64,000 bases of DNA from Aphanothece hegewaldii CCALA 016 (lineage in GTDB: Bacteria; Cyanobacteriota; Cyanobacteriia; Cyanobacteriales; Microcystaceae): assembly GCF_003007785.1 (NCBI RefSeq), contig NZ_PXOH01000023.1, positions 1 to 64,000 of the forward strand, read 5' to 3'. The translations under genes were made by a program, and so were the position numbers. The notes under the pieces were generated by a model. It did no database searches. It was not told where the DNA came from and saw only the letters and a list, made by a program, of their open reading frames with translations. This document shows, piece after piece, positions 43,054-50,540 of the stretch; within the stretch, counting starts at the first letter, position 1; every line of letters starts with the position of its first letter.

Positions 43054-44529
43054 ATGCAACTCAAACAAGACAAAAGCGACTTACAGCAAGAACATCTAGC
43101 TGTTTTAAGTGAACGCTATCTCCAACGGACTCAACGTTCTAAACAGTATGCCCAACAGTATCGACCCATCTTAGCCGATAAAAGTTCTATAGGCTTTTCT
43201 TTTTCAAAAGAAATCAAAGAAATTTGCTATCCTGTTGTCATTGAACGCTCTAACGGTTCTCGGTTGTGGGATCTTGACGGCAACGAATATATTGATATTT
43301 TAATGGGATTAGGGATCAATCTATTTGGTCACAATCCACCCTTTATCCAACAAGCAATTATAGAACAACTCGAAAAAGGATTTCAGATTGGCCCCCAAAA
43401 CCAGTTAGCAGGAGAAGTCGCACAATTAATCAGCGAACTAACGGGAATGGAACGAGTCACCTTTAGTAATACGGGGACAGAAGCAATAATGACCGCTATT
43501 CGGATTGCCCGAACCGCCACCAACCGTAATAAAATCGTTATATTCACGAATTCCTATCACGGTCACAGTGATCAAACCTTAATGCGGGCTACACTGACAG
43601 AATATGCTAAAAAAGCCGTCAATCGAATCATTGAGCGCAAAAATTGGCTAAAAAGTCTAACTCGTCCCCTCCAGTCAACCTTAAACGCAAATCTTAACCC
43701 TCGTGCGGTTCCTGCGGCATTAGGCATTCCTGCACATCTGGCCCAAGACGTTTTAGTATTAGAGTATGACAACGCACAATCTTTAAACATTATTCACCAA
43801 CATCGAAACGAAATAGCCGCCGTTTTAGTGGAACCCGTACAAAGTCGTTGCCCTGAATTACAACCGACCGAATTTTTGCAAAAAATCAGAGAAATGACCC
43901 AAAAATGCGGAATTGTCCTGATTTTTGATGAAATGGTCACAGGGTTTCGGATTCATTCAGGTGGGGCGCAAGCATGGTTTAAGATTCAAGCCGATCTTGT
44001 CACCTATAGTAAGATTGTGGGTGGTGGCTTGCCCATGTCGATTATCGCTGGCCAAAGTCAATATATGGATCGCATTGATGGAGGTCTATGGAATTTTGGG
44101 GATCAGTCTGTTCCTCAAGTCCAAACTACCTTTTTTGCTGGCACTTTTTGTAAACATCCTTTATCTTTAGCCACTGCCAAAGCGGTTTTACAACACATCA
44201 AAGAACAAGGAGTAACCCTTTATGAACAATTAAACCAACGCACCGCACAACTGGTTAAAGCGTTAAATCATCACATGGAACAGGATAATATTCCCATACA
44301 GTTTACTCATTTTGGTTCATTTTTTGCCGTTGCTGCCTCTAGAAGTGAGGTTTCTCCTATGGCTCTCACGCTCTTATCATATCATCTACTCAATCGCGGT
44401 ATTCATCTCCGCATCGGTGATAAAGGAGGTTTCTTATCAACTGCCCATAGTCAGGAAGATATCGAATATATTATCCAATCCTTTAGAGATAGCGCACAAG
44501 AATTACAAACAGCAGGAATAATCCGCTAA
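43054..44529 (+). CDS. Class III PLP-dependent aminotransferase
   Basis: A 491-residue aminotransferase of the glutamate-1-semialdehyde aminotransferase-like group. Key parts are NTGTEAIMTAIRIAR (phosphate cup), SYHGHSD, FDEMVTGFRIHSGGAQAWF (Asp for the PLP ring), and the PLP lysine in VTYSKIVGGGLPMSI. Related enzymes occur in NRPS/PKS clusters, for example as the AMT domain of microcystin synthetase. Since the upstream gene encodes a reductase that makes an aldehyde, one role could be to convert that aldehyde to an amine; a role on a beta-keto intermediate is also possible. The N-terminal ~30 residues (DKSDLQQEHLAVLSERYLQR) are an extension. Confidence 0.88.
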   Translation: MQLKQDKSDLQQEHLAVLSERYLQRTQRSKQYAQQYRPILADKSSIGFSFSKEIKEICYPVVIERSNGSRLWDLDGNEYIDILMGLGINLFGHNPPFIQQAIIEQLEKGFQIGPQNQLAGEVAQLISELTGMERVTFSNTGTEAIMTAIRIARTATNRNKIVIFTNSYHGHSDQTLMRATLTEYAKKAVNRIIERKNWLKSLTRPLQSTLNANLNPRAVPAALGIPAHLAQDVLVLEYDNAQSLNIIHQHRNEIAAVLVEPVQSRCPELQPTEFLQKIREMTQKCGIVLIFDEMVTGFRIHSGGAQAWFKIQADLVTYSKIVGGGLPMSIIAGQSQYMDRIDGGLWNFGDQSVPQVQTTFFAGTFCKHPLSLATAKAVLQHIKEQGVTLYEQLNQRTAQLVKALNHHMEQDNIPIQFTHFGSFFAVAASRSEVSPMALTLLSYHLLNRGIHLRIGDKGGFLSTAHSQEDIEYIIQSFRDSAQELQTAGIIR

Positions 44530-44596
44530 AAGAACTTGAGCGATCGTCTAGATACCCTTAAAATAAAAACTATAGCAATTTAAGAGGCGAATCCAA

Positions 44597-44815
44597 ATGC
44601 CCAATGACACAGAAGACACCACTATCTACCGAGTTGTTGTCAATGACGAAGAACAATATTCCATCTGGCCAGATTATCGAGAAATTCCCCCAGGATGGCG
44701 AGAAGTCGGCAAAAGTGGTTTAAAACAAGACTGTCTTGACTATATTAAAGAAGTTTGGACAGATATGCGTCCCCTGAGTCTACGTCAAAAAATGGCAGAA
44801 TCTTCTAATTCATAA
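44597..44815 (+). CDS. MbtH-like protein
   Basis: A 72-residue helper of NRPS adenylation domains. The MbtH signature is clear: [25 protein letters not shown] and the C-terminal [13 protein letters not shown]. It binds adenylation domains and is often needed for their folding and activity, so it supports a working NRPS here. It lies 67 bp after the aminotransferase; length is normal. Confidence 0.95.
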   Translation: MPNDTEDTTIYRVVVNDEEQYSIWPDYREIPPGWREVGKSGLKQDCLDYIKEVWTDMRPLSLRQKMAESSNS

Positions 44816-44851
44816 TAGAAGTTTTGGCTAATATATCTGTACTAACTATAC

Positions 44852-45331
44852 ATGAATGAAAATGATCCCAACCCTCCTCATCTTGAGTTGCTGGTTCCTT
44901 GGGATTTACCCATTGAGCAAAAACTGAGTGAAACTGACCAAATTATAATTAGTCAATCCTTAAATCAGTTATTGGCAGCCCTCAAACAATCATCGCCTGC
45001 TACGGCACTTAAAATTATTGAGGAAACATTAGACAGACTTGGTAGAATAGAGGGATACCCAGTCGAGCCAACTTCGACTAAAACAGCCCTCGAAACTTGG
45101 GAAGTCAAAGATTTTGATCAATATTTTGAAATTAGCCATATTCAAACCGAAAATACGGCTATTTGTTTAGTCAGAAGTATCCTGGTTGCCTATCAAACTT
45201 TGCTCATCCTGAATGCTCAATATCATGGGTTAGATCCGACTCAAATCGAACTACAAAAACAGGGTTTTGTGAGTTATGTTCATTTGCTGGTTAGAGTTTT
45301 CGAGTTGCATTTAGAGGAAGACAATGATTGA
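44852..45331 (+). CDS. N-terminal half of an SfmD-like heme hydroxylase (probable)
   Basis: A 159-residue helical protein (HLELLVPWDLPIEQKLSETD ... VYDF-type start; later LVRSILVAYQTLLILNAQYHGL). On its own it matches no family I know. It overlaps the next gene in ATGATTGA, and the two together (159 + 187 residues) equal one SfmD-sized enzyme, with the heme-ligand motif in the second. I infer that it supplies the N-terminal half or a second subunit of that enzyme. Alternative: an unrelated accessory protein. Confidence 0.5.
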   Translation: MNENDPNPPHLELLVPWDLPIEQKLSETDQIIISQSLNQLLAALKQSSPATALKIIEETLDRLGRIEGYPVEPTSTKTALETWEVKDFDQYFEISHIQTENTAICLVRSILVAYQTLLILNAQYHGLDPTQIELQKQGFVSYVHLLVRVFELHLEEDND

Positions 45332-45887
45332 GCCGTTACAAATTTGGAAAGGTTTTCACTGGTCATTTTTTATAAATATCCAAGGACTGATTATTTGTTT
45401 ACGCCGTTTTGAAATTCATATTGCTTTAGATAATATCACTCAAGCTCAAATCGAATTAAAAACCGCTACTGAGATGATGCTGGCTTCAAGTGCGGCGATG
45501 GAACTCGCGGGCAGTTTTACTAAACAAGACTATAATTATGTCCGTCAAACGATGACCCCACCCTATGTGCAATCAACAAATTTCAGTGGTTTGATGTGTT
45601 GGGAACACGCTTCATTAATCCAACTTTGGAAAAGATTACGCCCTGTTTTTGCGTCGTTACCCATTGAAATACAACCCCAACATCATCAGTTTATCGCAGC
45701 TTATTTTGATTTGATGAACGCTCACCGTTCCGTCTGTGAGAAATTTGGCGGCGATGATGAAGGAAGCTTACGTTTTGAGAAAAATAAAGCGATCGATACT
45801 CTTGATAAATTTGCTAACAGTCGTTTACAGTTAATTGAACCAAATCACCAAAAATTAAAAAGTTGTCCATTTTCTAGACACGAATGA
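45324..45887 (+). CDS. SfmD-like heme-binding tyrosine hydroxylase subunit (probable)
   Basis: A 187-residue helical protein with the motif H95-X38-H134-XXX-C138 (WEHASLIQLW ... MNAHRSVC). This is the signature by which SfmD, the saframycin 3-methyltyrosine 3-hydroxylase, binds heme: two histidine ligands and one thioether cysteine, with the same spacing of 38. SfmD uses hydrogen peroxide to make a catechol from a tyrosine. The ATG has AGAGGAAG just upstream, so translation restarts here and a sequencing frameshift is not needed to explain the split. It overlaps the upstream half-gene and, by ATGA, the tyrosinase gene downstream. Identity rests on motif spacing and cluster context; no alignment was run. 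Confidence 0.6.
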   Translation: MIEPLQIWKGFHWSFFINIQGLIICLRRFEIHIALDNITQAQIELKTATEMMLASSAAMELAGSFTKQDYNYVRQTMTPPYVQSTNFSGLMCWEHASLIQLWKRLRPVFASLPIEIQPQHHQFIAAYFDLMNAHRSVCEKFGGDDEGSLRFEKNKAIDTLDKFANSRLQLIEPNHQKLKSCPFSRHE

Positions 45888-47116
45888 AATTCCCTAAAAA
45901 CTTCAAAAAATTCTTATTTTTGCCTTTAATGGCACTCGTTATTTTAATCATTTTTTTAGTCCAAGATCAATTTAATTCAACATCCTATCATCTGCCGTCA
46001 ATAGAAGCCCCTGTTCCTAGCCCCGTCTATCCCCAACCTGTAACTCAGGCTAACCTCAAAATTCGTAAAAATGTTGTCGATCTCACCCCACCAGAAAAAG
46101 CCGCTTTTGTCAACGCCTTAAAAACCCTTAAAAATACGATTCCCGAAGGCAGTCAACTTAGTCAATATGATCTGTTTGTCCTACAACACGTATTAACGAT
46201 GGGTTTTCGGAAAAAATTGGGCGCAACAGGCCCCGCACAAGGCAACCCTGCCCACAGTCAACCCGCTTTTTTACCTTGGCACCGTCAATATTTATACGAA
46301 TTTGAACAAGCTTTACAAAAAATCGATCCGAGTGTAACGGTTCCCTATTGGGATTGGACAGAGCCTAACGCTCTTAAAATGATTCTTCAAGATGACTTTT
46401 TAGGGCCATCAGGTCAAGGAGAAACGGTCAATATTCTCGAAGCAGGAAGCTTTACAGGGGGAACGGTCACATCTGGACTGTTTGCTGATTGGACACTGAA
46501 TGACAAAATTCATTTTGATCCAATTACAATGACTTCAATGGGTACTAAACTGATTCGATTTATTGGTTTGCCACCACACGATCGCTATTTTTTACCCAAA
46601 GCTGAAGTAGAACAATTGTTCCGCTATAACAATTATGAAATTTTCAACGCCCTAATTGAAGGAGCAATGATCTTGAACGCGAAAAATCAATGGGAGGAAG
46701 GCTGGACACTGCACGCCTATGCTCATTCCGTGATAGGTGGTAGTCTAGTCGATGACATTCATCCCTCACACGGTCAGCCCCATCAAACCAAGATTCTCGG
46801 CACAATGGATAGTATTCCCTCTTCTCCTTATGATCCGATTTTCTGGTTAAATCATGCTAATGTCGATCGCTTGTGGGCGCAATGGCAAGATCAAGGACAT
46901 ACAGGAGAAACTTTTTATCCCTCTAGTGGAATGCCTTGGGGACACAATTTACATGATCCGATGTGGCCTTGGGATGGTGGACTGTCTCAACCTGGAAATT
47001 ATGGAATTGATAATATTGTTACTTTACTCCCTAAACCCTCATCGGCACTTGTAGTCACTCCCGCAGATGTTTTAGATTTTAGGAAGTTGGGTTATACCTT
47101 TGATACAACCCGCTAA
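45884..47116 (+). CDS. Membrane-anchored tyrosinase
   Basis: A 410-residue type 3 copper oxidase that oxidises phenols to catechols and ortho-quinones. Copper A ligands: His in LQHVLT (probable), His in AHSQPAFLPWH (both ends). Copper B: HAYAHSVIGG and DPIFWLNHANVDRLWAQWQ. The N-terminus is one hydrophobic helix (FLFLPLMALVILIIFLVQ), so the domain lies outside the cytoplasm or is released after cleavage; no Tat twin arginine is seen. The start overlaps the SfmD-like gene by ATGA. Tyrosinases are also found in scytonemin clusters. In this cluster it would act late, on the exported catechol or phenol product. Confidence 0.9.
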   Translation: MKFPKNFKKFLFLPLMALVILIIFLVQDQFNSTSYHLPSIEAPVPSPVYPQPVTQANLKIRKNVVDLTPPEKAAFVNALKTLKNTIPEGSQLSQYDLFVLQHVLTMGFRKKLGATGPAQGNPAHSQPAFLPWHRQYLYEFEQALQKIDPSVTVPYWDWTEPNALKMILQDDFLGPSGQGETVNILEAGSFTGGTVTSGLFADWTLNDKIHFDPITMTSMGTKLIRFIGLPPHDRYFLPKAEVEQLFRYNNYEIFNALIEGAMILNAKNQWEEGWTLHAYAHSVIGGSLVDDIHPSHGQPHQTKILGTMDSIPSSPYDPIFWLNHANVDRLWAQWQDQGHTGETFYPSSGMPWGHNLHDPMWPWDGGLSQPGNYGIDNIVTLLPKPSSALVVTPADVLDFRKLGYTFDTTR

Positions 47117-47128
47117 AATGAGATAAAA

Positions 47129-47875
47129 ATGATGTTAGACACAAAGCTTTGGGTAACTTGCCCTAAACCTAATCCAAACGCTAAACTCAGGTTATTTTGT
47201 TTTCCTTATGCGGGTGGATCTGCGTGGGTCTTTCGTCCTTGGTTAAATCATTTACCCAGTTTTATTGAACTTTGTCCCCTAGAACTACCCGGAAGGGGCA
47301 AACGATGGACAGAAAAGCCTTTTACTAATTTAGATTCTTTAGTTCAAACTTTAGAAACTGCGATCGTACCCCATCTGAATCGACCTTTTGCTTTTTTTGG
47401 GCATAGTATGGGAGCAATGATTAGTTTTGAGTTAACCCGTAACTTAAGCCAAAAATATAAAATAAAACCAGTACATTTGTTAGTATCTGGCTGTCGTGCG
47501 CCTCAACTTCGTGATCCAAATCCTCCGATTTATAACTTACCTGAACCTGAATTTATCGCAGAAATACGTCGCCTCAATGGAACACCCGAAGCAGTTTTAG
47601 AAAATGCAGAATTGATGGAATTAGTTTTACCCGCACTCCGAGCCGATTTTGAGATGTTGGAGACGTACAAATATACTGATGCTAGTTCGTTAGATTGTCC
47701 GATCGCTGTTTTCGGCGGTTTACAGGATACTGAAGTAACAACAGAGGATTTACAAGCATGGCAAATACAAACCTTACAAGCTTTTTCCCTACAAATGTTT
47801 GAAGGGGATCACTTTTTTATCGAGTCAATGCGATCGTTTTTACTGACTTCAATAACAACTCATTTAAGCTTTTGA
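47129..47875 (+). CDS. Type II thioesterase
   Basis: A 248-residue alpha/beta hydrolase that clears wrongly loaded carrier proteins in NRPS/PKS lines. Signature pieces: LRLFCFPYAGGSAWVFRPW, ELPGRGKRW, nucleophile FFGHSMGAMISFEL (Ser), the Asp in FGGLQDTEVT and the His in EGDHFFIES. It begins 12 bp after the tyrosinase and is the last gene of the cluster on this strand. Because the NRPS has no integrated thioesterase and release is reductive, this enzyme is probably for editing, not for product release. Confidence 0.92.
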   Translation: MMLDTKLWVTCPKPNPNAKLRLFCFPYAGGSAWVFRPWLNHLPSFIELCPLELPGRGKRWTEKPFTNLDSLVQTLETAIVPHLNRPFAFFGHSMGAMISFELTRNLSQKYKIKPVHLLVSGCRAPQLRDPNPPIYNLPEPEFIAEIRRLNGTPEAVLENAELMELVLPALRADFEMLETYKYTDASSLDCPIAVFGGLQDTEVTTEDLQAWQIQTLQAFSLQMFEGDHFFIESMRSFLLTSITTHLSF

Positions 47876-47937
47876 ATCAATTTCTTTAACTAAAGTGTAA
47901 ATTTATTTTTTGTAACAACATTATATAGTGGGTTTTT

Positions 47938-49179
47938 CTACAATTCGGGTGTATCGGGAACGCTCGGTGTCGGTATTGCCTCTGTAGTTGGTTCTGGTGA
48001 TGGTTGTGCTTGCTGTTGCTGGCGTTCTCTAGCTTGGCGTTCTAGCTGTTGCTGGCGTTCTTGTTGTTCTCTGGCTTGGCGTTCTTGTTGTTGCTGTTGT
48101 TCTCTAGCTTGGCGTTGGCGTTCGTTTTGTTGTTGTCTTTCTCTAGCTTGTCGCTCAAAGTCTGATCCTGCAACCGTAAAATTAATAGTTACTCTAACAG
48201 ATGCAGTACTCTCACCTGAGCGAGGCGCAAACTTCATTTTTTGAGCCGCGATAATCGCTTGTTCATTAATTTGACTGTTACTATGACTTCTGGCTAGATC
48301 AGCATTAACTACATTACCACTACTATCAACTGTAACTTTTACTGAGGCACTTCCTTCTACTCCATTGAGTACCGAAGGATAAGCTACTTTACAGCCGCGT
48401 ACACATTTAAGGGCTTGTCTAGCTTTTGGAGTGGGTTTAGGTGTGGGACGAGCCGCGACAGGAGTAGATGAGCCAGAATTAGAACCTCCTGTACCATCCC
48501 CTGTACCTTGTGAATTGCTACCTTGCGAACTCCCTAAACCTGATATCGACTGGGAGCTACCACTAAATGAGCCATTATTTCCTGTCCCAGATGGCGGCGT
48601 ATCAGGAACAGAAACTTTAGTACCCGATGAATTAGAACCCGTTAAGACCTGCTGTTGAGGTTGTGTATTGGTGATTGGTGTAGGATTAACTGAGGGTCGA
48701 GAAGGCTGTACTGGACTGGGTTGAACATCGGGACTCGGCGGTGTGATTGTTTGGGGTTTGATTGCTTGAGGTTTGGGAGCTACTCTAGCGACACGACGAG
48801 GTTGAGCAGATCTCGCAGGAGTTTGTCTATTTTCTATTTTAGGTTTGGCTGGTTGAGTTTTTGTGGGTTGGGGTTCTGGGATCGGTGGTGGGGTAACTTT
48901 GACCTTTTGAGGTTCTGGTATAGGCGGTGGTGGGATGACTTTGACCTGTTTTTGAGGTTCTGGTTTTGGCTTGATGACTTCTGGTACTGGCTTTGGCGCG
49001 TCTACGATGATTAATTCAATAGGTTTTTTTGTTTCTTTTGGTTCTTCGTTAAACCGCATGGCTGCCGAGCTAATCGCACCATGCAATACAATTGAACTAA
49101 ACAAACCGATCGCCAATAATTTACGACTTTTGTGTTCTTCTTGTTGACGCTGTTGGCTACAAAAGTTTGAATTGGACAT
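47938..49179 (-). CDS. TonB-like energy transducer with C-terminal QRE tail
   Basis: A 413-residue TonB-like protein. The N-terminus has one membrane helix (KLLAIGLFSSIVLHGAISSAA). Residues ~40-190 are the proline-rich spacer (VIPPPPIPEPQKVKVTPPPI), followed by a Ser/Gly-rich linker and the TonB C-terminal fold (~260-335: CKVAYPSVLNGVEGSASVKV, FAPRSGESTASVRVTINF). Beyond it lies an 80-residue tail of QER-rich repeats (ERQARERQQQNERQ), ending PSPEPTTEAIPTPSVPDTPEL. TonB normally ends at the CTD. It transmits proton-motive energy to outer-membrane receptors for siderophores or other large ligands. Divergent from exbB-exbD, with a 322-bp gap. Confidence 0.82.
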   Translation of the reverse strand: MSNSNFCSQQRQQEEHKSRKLLAIGLFSSIVLHGAISSAAMRFNEEPKETKKPIELIIVDAPKPVPEVIKPKPEPQKQVKVIPPPPIPEPQKVKVTPPPIPEPQPTKTQPAKPKIENRQTPARSAQPRRVARVAPKPQAIKPQTITPPSPDVQPSPVQPSRPSVNPTPITNTQPQQQVLTGSNSSGTKVSVPDTPPSGTGNNGSFSGSSQSISGLGSSQGSNSQGTGDGTGGSNSGSSTPVAARPTPKPTPKARQALKCVRGCKVAYPSVLNGVEGSASVKVTVDSSGNVVNADLARSHSNSQINEQAIIAAQKMKFAPRSGESTASVRVTINFTVAGSDFERQARERQQQNERQRQAREQQQQQERQAREQQERQQQLERQARERQQQQAQPSPEPTTEAIPTPSVPDTPEL

Positions 49180-49501
49180 TTTTTACTCCCCTCCCACGCT
49201 AAATCCTCAACCAAAGCCAAGCTATTGATAAATTCTTTCAGTTATCGTCAATCATAGCAGATGATTAAATGCAATTTCCTGAACTTTCAAATAGCATTAG
49301 CCCATATTTATTTGACAATCTATATTTAGAAATATTTTAGAATTATCGTCAAACATTGCTTTCATTGTGATTATAACATTTAAGATTAAAATGAATCTTT
49401 CAACCCTTCTTAAACTTTATTGACAATCAATATCAATGAAGTAACCAATGTATTGTAGAATATGAACGAGAATAGTTGCAAAAAAGTTTAGCGAATCATT
49501 C
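49180..49501. promoter_or_regulatory. Divergent tonB/exbB promoter region
   Basis: The 322-bp gap holds both promoters. Within it, 49419-49439 (ATTGACAATCAATATCAATGA) resembles a loose Fur box made of NATNAT-type hexamers. Iron control of TonB-ExbBD is common in cyanobacteria, but this match is weak and based on eye only. Confidence 0.35.
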
Positions 49502-50149
49502 ATGGCACTTGCTAAGTTAATTGAAACGGCGGGAATCGTCGCCTGGCCTCTATTGGCTTTTTCGGTCATTGGAATTGCTTTAGTTATTGAGCGTATCTGG
49601 TTTTGGCTTAAGATACAGTCTCGACAGCAACAAGTAATCACAGAAGTTTTAAGATTGTATCGTTCAGACATCATAGCCACCATTAGAAAACTTAAACAAA
49701 ATGCTGATTTACCCGTAGCTCGAATTTTTTTAGAAGCGTTGGCTTTAGAAGAACCGACACCTACCGAATTTCGTTTAGCCCTAGAAACGGCAACCCAAGC
49801 AGAATTACCAGGATTAAAGCGTTTTAATACATTTTTCCAAACGATTATTACTGCTTCGCCCCTACTCGGTCTATTAGGAACTGTTTTAGGATTGATTCGC
49901 TCATTTTCATCATTAAAGATCGGAGATGTAGGGGGAACTAGCACGACAGGAGTTACAGCCGGGATCAGTGAAGCTTTAGTTTCTACGGCGATGGGAATAG
50001 TGGTTGCTCTGGCGGCTCTACTTTTTGCTAGTGCTTTTCGTGGCTTTTACATTCGTCAATTGGCTCTGATTCAAGAATATTGTGGACAGTTAGAACTACT
50101 ATATCGTCGTTTATATGAAAGAGGAGTAAAAGTTAATGCGTCTCCCTGA
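49502..50149 (+). CDS. exbB: ExbB/TolQ-type proton-channel protein
   Basis: A 215-residue three-helix membrane protein of the MotA/TolQ/ExbB family, part of the complex that harvests the proton gradient for TonB. Landmarks: AWPLLAFSVIGIALVIERIWFW (TM1), TASPLLGLLGTVLGLIRSF (TM2, the family signature) and SEALVSTAMGIVVALAALLFA (TM3). It overlaps exbD by 14 bp. Together with TonB (divergent) this is a complete TonB-ExbB-ExbD set. ExbB versus TolQ is decided by the neighbouring TonB. Confidence 0.92.
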   Translation: MALAKLIETAGIVAWPLLAFSVIGIALVIERIWFWLKIQSRQQQVITEVLRLYRSDIIATIRKLKQNADLPVARIFLEALALEEPTPTEFRLALETATQAELPGLKRFNTFFQTIITASPLLGLLGTVLGLIRSFSSLKIGDVGGTSTTGVTAGISEALVSTAMGIVVALAALLFASAFRGFYIRQLALIQEYCGQLELLYRRLYERGVKVNASP

Positions 50150-50540
50150 AGAAGAAAGCGAGCAACTTGGCGAAATTAATATTGTGCCAATGATTGATGT
50201 AATTTTCGCTATTTTGACTTTTTTCATCATATCTTCATTAAATCTAAACCGTTCTGCGAGTTTACCTGTCAATTTACCCTCGGCCCAAACGGTAGAAGTT
50301 AAACAAGAAACTCAAATTAGTGTCACTGTTGAAGCAGATGGAGATCTATTTGTCGATCGTCAGCCGACTCAATTAGACAATCTTAAAAGTACTTTAGGCA
50401 GTTTAATTCAACCTGGAAGTGAATCCTTAGTCGTGATTAATGCTGATAAAAGTGTTGAGCATGGTCAAGTGGTTAAAGTAATGGATCTGTTGCGTCAAGT
50501 TCCTGGAGCCAGACTAGCGATCGCAGCAACCCAAGAATAA
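50136..50540 (+). CDS. exbD: ExbD/TolR-type protein
   Basis: A 134-residue single-helix protein. The helix (INIVPMIDVIFAILTFFIISS) carries the conserved proton-conducting aspartate in MIDV. The periplasmic domain (QTVEVKQETQISVTVEADGDLFVDRQP) is typical. It pairs with ExbB in the TonB motor and follows it with a 14-bp overlap. The stop is one base from the convergent Suc_Fer gene's stop. Length is normal. Confidence 0.92.
   Translation: MRLPEEESEQLGEINIVPMIDVIFAILTFFIISSLNLNRSASLPVNLPSAQTVEVKQETQISVTVEADGDLFVDRQPTQLDNLKSTLGSLIQPGSESLVVINADKSVEHGQVVKVMDLLRQVPGARLAIAATQE

Noticed and set aside
44852..45887. Sequencing frameshift as the only reason for the split hydroxylase
   Set aside because: The second gene has its own AGAGGAAG site and ATG, and the overlap is a standard coupling type; still possible, so reads should be checked.
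48721..49014. Rightward 97-residue ORF rich in W, F and R opposite tonB
   Set aside because: It is the antisense of the proline-rich TonB spacer, which produces the biased composition.
33716..49179. Calling the cluster a catechol siderophore pathway
   Set aside because: No salicylate or dihydroxybenzoate genes, no siderophore receptor or iron-release gene is present; TonB nearby is not enough.
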